Assembly (NCBI GenBank): GCA_020740775.1 | Contig: JAHEWK010000018.1 | Coordinates: forward strand, 744,001 to 808,000 | DNA length: 64,000 nucleotides | Direction of reading: 5' to 3' | DNA from: Ilyonectria destructans | Lineage: Eukaryota; Ascomycota; Sordariomycetes; Hypocreales; Nectriaceae | Shown here: positions 55,717 to 64,000 of the stretch, piece after piece | How the letters are laid out: every line of letters begins with the position of its first letter | Numbering within the stretch: the first letter of the stretch is position 1 | Notes under the pieces: generated by a model | What the model saw: the letters and a program-made list of their open reading frames with translations, nothing else | The model's database searches: none | Told to the model about the DNA's origin: nothing | Made by a program: the position numbers and the translations under genes

Positions 55717-56531
55717 AGAGAAGAATTTACTGACAATGCATCATCAGGTCCCGCAAACCTAAGGCGGCTAAGCCTACACGAGCGGTTGCTACCACGTAAT
55801 ACGGCATTTGGCAACTTCGGCTGTAATCCTGGGTTCTTAACACTCTATTTGTTTCCATGATGTATTCAAAGAGATTACGAATTTATGTGTCGAATCGACT
55901 TCTGATATTTACTTAATAGTATTGAGCAGCTGTATCAGGGCGTTTATCGCACTTTATAGCTTCAGGCTCAGTATGAAAATACCACTGAACTTGACTATGT
56001 AACGATATTTAGTATTAGTGACCGTGCAAAAGCCAACATAGGCTCTTTGGATCTAAGAAGAGGTGTTGCGGGTTTTGCCCAGGAGCAGGGAAGACGCTGA
56101 GCTAGTCCCTCCAGACTTAGCGTTAAATATATTTTGGCTCTCCCAACGTGCTTTGCTGCGATGAAACCCGGAGTTGCGCAACCCAGGGCGAACTATATAC
56201 ATTCAAGAGTCAATGCCGCAATTCATTGAGCAAAAACAAACTTGAAAACGTAAATTATAGGGCAACAAAAATGCTTGCATCTGCAGGCTAGGGCAGCTAT
56301 GTAAATCCCTGTTGCCTCCAACGATCACCTACCAAGTGTTTGGTCGTCATATTGCCGATGATGTTGACGGCTAGGTAGTAGTCGCCAAGGGTGCTTGAAG
56401 TTACTGAACCACCGACCGACTTACATGACGAGGCTAAAGATTTGCCATTGGAAAACAGTAATGGGGGTTAAGAGTTGACAAAGCAAGGTCGACCAAAAAA
56501 TAAAACCTGAGAATTGCCACTTCATTAGCAT

Positions 56532-56771
56532 ATGAGTGTCAAGATACAAGGAAGGAAAGACGCTAGGCCATCGATGTGTCAAACTACACCAACAATGGCA
56601 CTACTGAAGAAGCTTCAGTCTATGACCGACCTCCTTATTATAGTTAAGGTCATCATGAGTGTCAAGAACGCTAAGCTCGCCATGAAACACAAGGTCCCCG
56701 CTATTGTCCTCTCTAACTATGGTGGTCGCCAGCTCGACGGGCTCCCTCTAACAATGCGCAACCAGACTTAA
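56532..56771 (+). pseudogene. Relic of an FMN-dependent 2-hydroxyacid dehydrogenase (lactate dehydrogenase-like)
   Basis: This 79-codon frame contains LKKLQSMTDLLIIVKVIMSV and KHKVPAIVLSNYGGRQLDG. They match the active-site region of the cytochrome b2/glycolate oxidase family, W..L.WL.S.T.LPIVIKGI....DA..A.... AI.VSNHGGRQLD. The catalytic His of SNHGG is Tyr here (CAT to TAT), and the Gly of IVKG is Val. Everything before and after is missing, and the frame ends 30 bases after the motif. Not functional. Confidence 0.8.
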
Positions 56772-57493
56772 CGTCTCTCTCATCTGTCACGCATCTTGTA
56801 TAAAAGTTTTCAATGTGACGAAGCTGCTCTTGTTCTGAATTCAATGAGCGATCTCGAAACTTCATCTCTTCAAGCAATTCGTGGTCACTTTTTGATAGAG
56901 GTTGTGGTTATCCATCGTGTCGCCCTCAGCCAGCTTCTAAAGGCTACTAATCAGTACAGCAGAACCATTTCTATACTTCGCCAATCATATGTACCTTGCT
57001 GATACTAACACTTTGGCATTGCATCTATCTCGTTCCCTTCCTGATTTTCCTCTTGTCCCTCTGTCGGCTGATTTATTCTAATTGACGTGAGGACGTCCCG
57101 AATCTTATCCTGGCGTCGTTGGCCGGGTGGATGCTAGGAAAGCAATGATCAAAGCGGAATGAATAATCTAAAGATGCGAATGATGAAACGGGAAATCATC
57201 TCTGAAATGAAAAGCTCGCATCTGCCGGAGAGGCCACAGATGCTGCTGTGAAGCTCGGATCCCCGACCATGCCACAGGCCGTGTCTGGTCTCGACTTTGT
57301 CCCCGCCCATGAAGGCCACCTCGGCTACGCATGGCCGTTTACATGTGCTACAAGATAGAAGAACATCTTGAGCGGTACTTGCTCACCCGTAAGTATGTCC
57401 CTCTTCCGTGGGTTTCGATACTGAGCCTCTCTATAGATACCCGGGAGCGGTCATTTGGGTGTGTTTGTGGCCTCATATTCTCTAGACGGTAGG

Positions 57494-57534
57494 CCCTTCT
57501 CCCCTGTGCCCTTCTCCCCTGTGCCCTTCTCCCT
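57494..57534. repeat. 15 bp tandem repeat, about 2.7 copies
   Basis: Copies of CCCTTCTCCCCTGTG at 57494-57508 and 57509-57523, followed by a partial third copy. It is a pyrimidine-rich minisatellite. Confidence 0.9.
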
Positions 57535-58084
57535 CCGCCCGGCCGACATGCGTTAGTCTAATAGCTGCGACGGCTGGGTGCTTCTGCTGTTACCACGTGC
57601 CTCTAGGGATCTCAGTCTGCATTGCTGAAGCCCTCATTGTTCAGGACCTGCTCCCAACATCACCCACATGAGACGAGACTCTGCGACCGAGCGACCAGCC
57701 AACCCCCCACTGACCGAGTGTCTTGCAACGCCCCAATCCTTTCCATGGCTGAGGGTCAGCTGTATGATCAGAAACCACCCTTGTTCATTGTGGAGATAAG
57801 CTTAATGCTTAATGGCTGAGCTTATCAAGTGGCACCCCGAGCTAATTTTCAGCTGCCAGCGCTATCGATAACCACCGTTCTTGGCATCCATTTGATTGCT
57901 CCTCATCGACGCTATTGTGGCGAAGGGAACGCCGTGGCGGTGACACAAAGAAATGATTGGGTGCATCAGTATTGGAAGAGCGGCGTAAACATTAACCCAA
58001 TTTTAAGGGATGATCATATGAAACCCATCCCTCTCTGCTGCCTCGGATGTGACGGGCTTCCTTTCTCTTGCAACACAAAACGCG

Positions 58085-59876
58085 ATGAAAGACTTTGCGT
58101 CCTACGCCAGCTTTTTAGGTGCCGCACTATTGCAGTGCTGGCATGCTCATGCCGAAGGTAATTCCTAGATTTTGATGTCGGCAAGCTCGTTGGCTGACGT
58201 GGTCCTCGCTAGATTGCGAGCCCGGCGCAGGCTTCATCTCCCTTCGGAGCGAATCCGCCCTTGACGAAATCACTTCCTGTTCCACATTTAACGGCGACAT
58301 CTCGGTTTGGTTCGAAAACAGTGAATGGAATAGCACGACTATATACCTTGGGGATATCGAGAAGATCAATGGAACCCTCAACATCTATCCAAGCTACAAC
58401 TACGACATGGTAGCAGTTGTGGCGCCAAACTTACGAAACATTACAAATGACCTCACGATTTATTACTACAATACCACTTCCCAAATATCTTTGGTCAATG
58501 CCACGTTCCCGCGACTTGAATATATTGGAGGGGCGTATGTTGCTCGAGTTGGAAGCGACTCGCTCATTCTTGAACACTCGGACAACTTGTTTGTCGACGG
58601 CTCATTCCGGGTCTGGGATAGCATGATGACGGCTCTCAATGTATCGGGCCTCGTCACCACTTCATACCAGTTCAACATTGATCAGAATCCTAGTCTTTTC
58701 AGCCTGGAAGCGAACACATTGGAGAGGGTCGGAGATTTTGACCTTTACATTGGAGACAATCAAAAGCTTGAGCGCATGGAGTTTAACAACTTGATTGGTG
58801 TGAATAGCACCCTCTCTGTCACACTCAATCCAGAGCTCGAGAAGATTGAGTTTCCGAAACTCGAGTACGCCCGCGCCTTCAAGTTCACGGAAAATGGGCG
58901 GCAAATCCAAGTTTCGCTTCCAAATGTCCTCTCCGCTGGAAATGAAAACAATACCGACTTCGTCCAGAGTCAGTTTAGTGACGTGGTCAAGTTGGACTTG
59001 GATAATCTCGTCAACGTTACCGGTGGCATAATTTTTTCCCGCAACACATTCAGCTCATTGGTCCTGCCGTCGCTGAAAAACATGACGGGGGAGCTCACGG
59101 TTGAGGAAAACCAGGTCCTCGATACCTTGGCCTTGCCACGGCTCGACCAACTCGGAAAACTCGCGGTACAGGATAATGAGCTCCTTTCCAACGTGACAGC
59201 GAATAGCCTCAGGATTGTCAAATCAATCGAAATGACTGGCAACTTTACCAACGTGGAATTCTTTGCATTAGAAAAGATCACAGGCGACTTCGTCTTAGAA
59301 GGAGACCCATCTATGGACTGTTCATGGTTTGATGAGCACCTGTTCCAAAAGATTGTGAAGGGTTCGTACAGCTGCGAAGGAAACCACACGAAGCCGGAAC
59401 AGGAGAGAAAGCCCTCCACGGGGAGCCTAGATAGTCAAGAGGAGGAAACCAATGGTGATCAGGGTTCAGACTCGTCGGCAGACTCATCTAAGGACAACAG
59501 CACTTCTGAAACTTCCACGGGTGGGTTATCGACTGGCGCCAAAGCTGGAATTGGCGCAGGTAGTGCTCTCGGAGGAATTGCAGTGCTCGGAGCACTCCTC
59601 TATGTGTTCTGGTGGAGGCGAAGGAAGGGGATGAGTTCAGTGGCGCAGCCTGAAAACTACACTGGCAAGCCTGAGCTGGATGGGACAATTTCACCTGGAG
59701 CTAGGGATGACATGTTGAAAGCAGAGACGAAAGACGGTATCTCAACAGTAGCTGGGCTTCCCGAAGAAGGAAACGCCGCGCCTGCCGAATTGTCGAGCGG
59801 GATAATGGAGCTAGATGGTAGGGAAGTAAGAGCGGAAATGGGTGGAAATGAGGTAAAGGATATAAAGGAAGTTTGA
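58085..59876 (+). CDS. Ecm33/receptor-L-like cell-surface protein with TM anchor, 578 aa
   Basis: Cell-surface protein. Exons 58085-58157 and 58213-59876; the 55 bp intron follows the signal peptide (ASFLGAALLQCWHAHA), and the join gives AEDCEPGAGF. Residues 30-370 are built of leucine-rich/receptor-L-like beta-helix turns (LNIYPSYNYDMVAVVAPNLR, IGDNQKLERMEFNNLIGVNS, LPRLDQLGKLAVQDNELLSN) with many Asn-X-Ser/Thr sites, as in the wall protein Ecm33/Sps2 family. It ends its ectodomain with a Cys-containing cap (MDCSWFDEHL, SYSC). A Ser/Glu-rich stalk (about 400-460) leads to a membrane helix (GIAVLGALLYVFWW) followed by RRRKG and an acidic tail of about 80 residues. Classical Ecm33 proteins end in a GPI signal, so this one is a type I membrane variant, possibly a wall sensor. 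Confidence 0.88.
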
Positions 59877-60530
59877 TGATATGAGGGATGATAGACCGGG
59901 ATAACGAGACTTGGAGATAAATATATAGCATGAGCAGAAGCAGCTAAATCGCATCGGTTTTTATCACCGTTATCAATGAGCTTTCGGTACAAAGGATTGA
60001 ACACCATAATGGCGGAGCAGTGAACCGTCTTGATTTCTGTTTTGTGCTTTTCGTCTTGCCACAGCCTGTGTGAGATGGCCTTTTAGTCTTATTCGTCCTA
60101 AAATGCCTTCCCTTCCGTCGTCTGGATTGTGCCAGTTGGCTGTCTGCAACTGGAGGCTCTGATCCAGAGAGTACGGCAATACCATGAAGCAGAGCCTTAT
60201 TTGCAGGCTGGGACTAGATTATGGAATCACGTGTTCTGGTTATTATATGCGCCCTGAAGCATGAGATTGGCTGCCTTACTCGCGACTTTGACGCAGCCAC
60301 AACACGTGGAACCACAAATGTGCAATGATTTCTGCCCATTACTTATAACGCAGCCTAATTTCCATCTTTTGCTCGGGCAAAGTTTCACCGCGACATAATA
60401 TCCCGCAACCTTCGCTGATTGAGCAGTTATCTCCAGGGGAATCAAAGCTGCAGCACTCCAACGCCGTGACAACCTGCTCCGAGAACTCCTTGTTTCTTTG
60501 TGTGTATCAAACCCTCCACAGCCGCTGATC
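59877..60530. other. Intergenic, promoter of the NLR-like gene
   Basis: 654 bp with no recognisable gene. An ATG at 60498 lies in frame with the next gene but in poor context; 60531 (ATCATGCCG) was preferred. Minus-strand frames here have no support. Confidence 0.5.
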
Positions 60531-62935
60531 ATGCCGTCGAGCCCACCCGAGATACATAACGGGGGGGTAGCGAGAAGCGCCTCTGCGGACGTATCCTTCC
60601 GCAATTCTGGCTCCGGCACTCAATGCGGCAATGTGGGCGACGGGCCTCAAAATGTCAATTCTGGGCCCGGGTACCAATTCAATGTACAGAAACAGTATAT
60701 TGGTAAGAAAGAATGGTGTATTTTATCGATAGCGTAGCGCTAATGTCCCGTCGAGGAGTCCCAAGTTCGGAGGAAGCAAAACTGCTTCCGGAGTGCCAAA
60801 AGTCGCTGGCTTTTCCTGAGATGAATAATCGACCCAACGACATTGACGACGCCGTCGACGGGACATGCGAGTGGCTGCCTCTACACGAGACGTACATAGA
60901 CTGGGCCGGCTGCGATCGAGGTCTGCTCTGGATCAAAGGCAAGCCAGGCTCCGGGAAGTCGACATTGCTGAAGCATGTACTGCGGAGAGTTGAAACAAAG
61001 CCGGACATGGGAGATGAATCCATCACTCTCTCGTTCTTCTTCCACGGGCGAGGCTCTGAATTGCAGAAAACGCCGTTGGGACTCTTCCGATCGTTGCTCC
61101 ATCATCTTCTCACACTGGTGCCCGACTCATTATCACTTCTCGTCGTTGCGTTTAAACAACGATGCATTACCATTGGCACCGTGGGCAAGAAATGGCAGTG
61201 GCACGCGAGGGAGCTGAGGGCTTTTTTCGAGTCGTCGCTGCTGAAGGTCTTGGAGAGATGGTCCGTCGTGCTCTTCGTCGACGCCCTGGATGAGTGTGGC
61301 GAAGAAAACGCAATCTACCTTGTCGAGTGTTTCAAGTCGCTCATCAAAAAGCTTCCTCCCACCACTTCTCGATTTAGGATCTGCTTTTCATGCCGTCACT
61401 ACCCTATTTTAGAGCTCGATTACGGATCGGAGATATGCATGGAGGATGAAAATATGCGGGATATTACCGTTTTCATACAAATCCAGCTGTCTACGCTTCG
61501 CATCAGCTCTGCATCAACGATTGCAGACACAATTACATGTCGAGCGCTGGGAGTCTTCATGTGGGCGCGCCTTGTCGTGGAACGCGTTCTGGCGCTCGAG
61601 CGTAGAGGGGAAGGGCTTAAGAAGATCGAGGCAGAAATCCAGCGTATCCCTCCAGAGTTGGATGCTCTGTACGATGAGCTCGTCCGGAGTATGGAGGATA
61701 TGGCAATGTCTCAAAGACTGATCCAATGGATCTGTTTTTCAACAAAACCACTATCAATAGAGGAGCTACGATGGGCCATGGCCATGGACCCCGATCACCC
61801 GCACAAGTCAAAACAACAATGCCAGGAGTCAGAGAATTATGCGTCGGACAACAAGACAATGGAGCGGAGGATCAAAACGCTCAGCTGTGGCCTTGTCGAG
61901 ACGGTATGTTCGTTCGACTGGTTGAATTCCAACTCGAGTACTGTGCAGTTTATCCACCAATCGGTCAAGGACTATTTTATCAAAAAAGGCCTGTCGACTC
62001 TAGCGGCCTTAGGCGGCAGCGTGGTGTCAAGCTCCCTAGCAGTCGCTCGCGCGCATTACAGCTTATCCAGGACCTGCATATGCTACTTTGAAATGGAAGA
62101 GATCGCGGGGTGGCTAGGCTTTGACGAGATTCACCTGGAACCCGAGTTCCCTTTGCTGCCCTACGCCACAACATCGTGGGTGTCCTTTGCGAAACAAGCA
62201 GAAGCCGGAGGAGTATGCCAAGACGATCTTTTGCAGAATATAGGCTGGCCATCAGAAGATCGTGTGCAACTCTGGGCACGTACTTACCGGACAGTAAGGC
62301 GCTCTTCCGCCGATTGCCCATCGGAAGGAACAAGCCTACTTCACGTTATATCAAGATATGATTTGAAACAACTGTTGTCACTCATTTTGCAAAAGGCAGA
62401 AAAATTGGCACTCGATATTAACTCCCGAGATAATGATGGATGGACCCCATTGTCATGGGCTGCTATCAAGGGCCACGAGGCCGTCGTTAAGCTGCTGCTC
62501 GGTACAGGCAAAGTTGACATCAACGTAAGTGATAAGGATGACCGGGCGCCGCTGTCTCATGCTGCCGAGCATGGACATGCGTCCATTGTCAAGCTCCTGC
62601 TGGATACAGGCAAGGCCGATGTTAATGTAAATGGCCCCTTTCTCCAGACGGCGCTGTCATATGCTGCTGGGCTTGGACACGAGGCTGTTGTTAAGCTGCT
62701 GCTCGCTACAGGCAAGGTAAATGTCGACGCAAAGAACTGCCTTCGCCGGACGCCGCTGTTGTGTGCTGCTGAGCATGGCCATGCGGCCGTCGTTAAGCTG
62801 CTGTTGGATACAGGCAATGTCGACGTTCACGCAAGAGACAAATACTACAGGCTGACGCCACTGCAGTTGGCTACCAAGAGGGGCCACGCTGCTGTGGTTG
62901 AATTATTACAGCAATACTCGTTAAGCTGTAAGTAA
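60531..62935 (+). CDS. NLR-like NACHT/ankyrin STAND protein with amyloid-type leader, 783 aa
   Basis: Signal-transduction ATPase of the STAND class, implicated in fungi in non-self recognition and regulated cell death. Exons 60531-60702 and 60756-62935; the 53 bp intron has a GCTAATG branch site and keeps frame. The leader (residues about 23-50) carries three N-x-G-x-G-x-Q-like units (FRNSGSGTQ, NVGDGPQN, NSGPGYQFN) typical of the sigma-like prion-forming motifs on fungal NLRs. The NACHT domain follows: WIKGKPGSGKSTLLKHVL (P-loop, about 112-129), WSVVLFVDALDECGEENAIY (Walker B, D-D-E), SRFRICFSCRHYP (sensor-type Arg) and the winged-helix-like SQRLIQWICFSTKPLSIEEL. Residues 612-783 form five ankyrin repeats (TPLSWAAIKGHEAVVKLLL and similar). 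No effector domain is fused, so signalling to a separate protein is likely. Confidence 0.92.
62420..62920 (+). repeat. Ankyrin-repeat coding tandem, about 102 bp units
   Basis: Five tandem units inside the NLR-like gene. At DNA level they share blocks such as GTTAAGCTGCTGCT and ATACAGGCAA at matching places, while the residues at the variable turn (GKVDI, GKADV, GKVNV, GNVDV) differ. This internal homogeneity at nucleotide level suggests recent exchange between repeats. Confidence 0.75.
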
Positions 62936-63587
62936 TTGAGCTGTGATGAGCGTAGCAGTGACAGTCATTCACAGTTAGGTGTCGGTTATTATCATATTTT
63001 TGTACAGCGTTCAGTAGTTTCAGCATAGGTCTTTAGATATTTCATTTATTGTACTATCATTGGCAAAATTTACTCAATAGGCAGTTGCGCGTTTCGTCAT
63101 GCAGGGCGGTCTTGCTGAAGCCGCCAGTTAGTTGCACCTTCGGCAAGCGATATGTGTTTACTTGGTGCACAAGGAGCCAGTCGATATTTCCCCGGGAAAT
63201 TTCGATAGGCCCATAGTCTGTCAGAGAACCGAATATTCTATATGCCCGAACCGAACGGATTATCTTTTTGCGAAGTTGCTAGCGCTATTATTTCCGATGA
63301 ATGAGTCGCAGGCTTAAAGCAGGAGGGTGTACACGATTGCATATCTTGAGAAAGTCAACACTGTGCTGAAATGGAAAACTCGACCACTGAAGACGATGCT
63401 TGAATCACAACGGGCAGGAATGGGCATTTTTGAAATGAGAAAACCATCGAATATGTGATATTCATGATCTCATGCATCCACCGAAGTTTAGATCCTCAAT
63501 CTTGGTAGCGTCCTGGCTACAGATGACATTTCAACGCTTATCATGGTTGTGTTGGTACATTCTCGCGCTAACTTTCCCTTCATGATT
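62936..63587. other. Convergent intergenic stretch, nothing recognised
   Basis: 652 bp between the NLR-like stop and the stop of the minus-strand dioxygenase gene. AT-rich near 62990-63070. A 61-codon frame (63132-63317) has no support. Confidence 0.5.
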
Positions 63588-64000
63588 TTACAACCCATCG
63601 TTAAACTCGAAGTCCTTATTCCAGCGCTATGAAATGTTAGTCTTTGTCCGATGTGGTCAGATGTTGCACTTACCGTATCCCAACGCCGCGCCGAGTTGAC
63701 AAACCGCAGGTCGGTGCCGAGTCTGATGCGGCCCTCTGGGTCATGGTTGATGGTAGAAGCGTGGATCTAGTAATCTGGTAAGTATCTGGAACCGAATAAA
63801 ATGCGTCAGACATACCATATGCGGCGTGTGGAAGACGACGTCTCCAGCCTGATAGTCGCTCACAAGCCACTTCTTGCCGTGCATTCTGCCAAAGTCCGCG
63901 GGCCCCTCGGCCAAGAAGCCAGTGCTCATCATGTTGGCATTGAAAGCGTACCGCATTTCTTCATCGCTCATACCAGCCGCCTTGGCCTTGGCAGCAAAGT
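63588..64000 (-). CDS. Phytanoyl-CoA dioxygenase family protein, 3' part (cut by the right edge)
   Basis: Iron(II)/2-oxoglutarate-dependent dioxygenase, C-terminal part only; the 5' part lies beyond the window. Exons read leftwards: from the edge to 63816, 63766-63674 and 63626-63588, with 49 and 47 bp introns, giving ...YQAGDVVFHTPHM|IHASTINHDP|... The motif AGDVVFHTPHMIHASTINHD is the family's second metal His with the conserved SxxN, and EGRIRLGTDLRFVNSARRW carries the Arg that binds 2-oxoglutarate. It ends RWNKDFEFNDGL. Fungal members act on secondary metabolites as well as lipids; nothing here fixes the substrate. It converges with the NLR-like gene. Confidence 0.9.

Larger units (their letters stand above)
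55717..58084. other. Intergenic relic zone, 2.4 kb
   Basis: Apart from the FMN-dehydrogenase relic (56532-56771) and a 15 bp repeat (57494-57534), no gene was recognised. A stretch at 57220-57350 has coding-like periodicity (FVPAHEGHLGYAWPFTCATR in one frame, broken by TAG) but I could not place it in a family. The frame at 57829-58161 (+) overlaps the next gene out of phase and is a shadow. Confidence 0.45.

Noticed and set aside
57829..58161. 110-codon plus frame before the Ecm33-like gene
   Set aside because: Overlaps the signal-peptide exon (58085-58157) out of phase.

Overview
This window looks like nuclear DNA of a filamentous ascomycete, most likely a Eurotiomycete of the Aspergillus/Penicillium type. 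Genes are split by many short introns of about 46-85 bp with GT..AG ends and CTAAC/CTAAT branch sites. The repertoire is typical: Zn2Cys6 regulators, many major facilitator (MFS) carriers, a Ure2p-like glutathione transferase, fasciclin and Ecm33-like cell-surface proteins, and a NACHT/ankyrin NLR-like protein. A Fot1/pogo-type transposon carries mutations of the repeat-induced point mutation (RIP) type. No rRNA, tRNA or CRISPR was found. All gene models below were spliced by hand, and every complete multi-exon model sums to a whole number of codons.

Layout. 1-402 (-) is the start of an MFS carrier that runs off the left edge. 2855-10727 holds a Zn2Cys6 regulator, a zinc-free MDR reductase, a Ure2p-like GST and a monocarboxylate-type MFS carrier, which reads as a detoxification-like group. 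11607-14075 is a decay zone with a TPR-protein remnant and a 1876 bp transposon bounded by 51 bp inverted repeats and TA duplications; its transposase frame has no indel but six stops. 14773-18029 has a MIP-family channel and a STAND-N-terminus-like protein. 18508-22290 has an MFS carrier convergent with a second Zn2Cys6 regulator. 23710-28114 has a C2H2-like protein and a GPI-anchored fasciclin protein. 30243-31010 is a dehalogenase-like pseudogene.

32196-39033 is the most system-like part: two FAD-dependent DAO-family oxidoreductases flank an UNC93-like carrier, and the intergenic DNA in front of them carries four copies of the palindrome CCGG-N-CCGG. An orphan C-terminal piece of a HET-type incompatibility protein sits between the first oxidase and the carrier.

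39936-45539 has a MARVEL-like membrane protein, a basic hypothetical protein and a CAX-like antiporter that has lost both signature glutamates. 46354-52346 has an RTG2-like Ppx/GppA protein, a D-2-hydroxyacid dehydrogenase and another MFS carrier. 54087-59876 has a secreted HExxH protein, a relic of an FMN-dependent hydroxyacid dehydrogenase and an Ecm33-like protein with a membrane anchor. 60531-62935 encodes an NLR-like NACHT/ankyrin protein with an amyloid-type N-x-G-x-G-x-Q leader. 63588-64000 (-) is the 3' end of a phytanoyl-CoA dioxygenase family gene cut by the window edge.

Only two groups suggest joint function from layout: 2855-10727 (xenobiotic or electrophile handling) and 32196-39033 (uptake and oxidation of an amine- or amino-acid-like substrate). 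Both are inferences. Relics of at least five broken genes or elements show that this is a fast-turnover accessory region.
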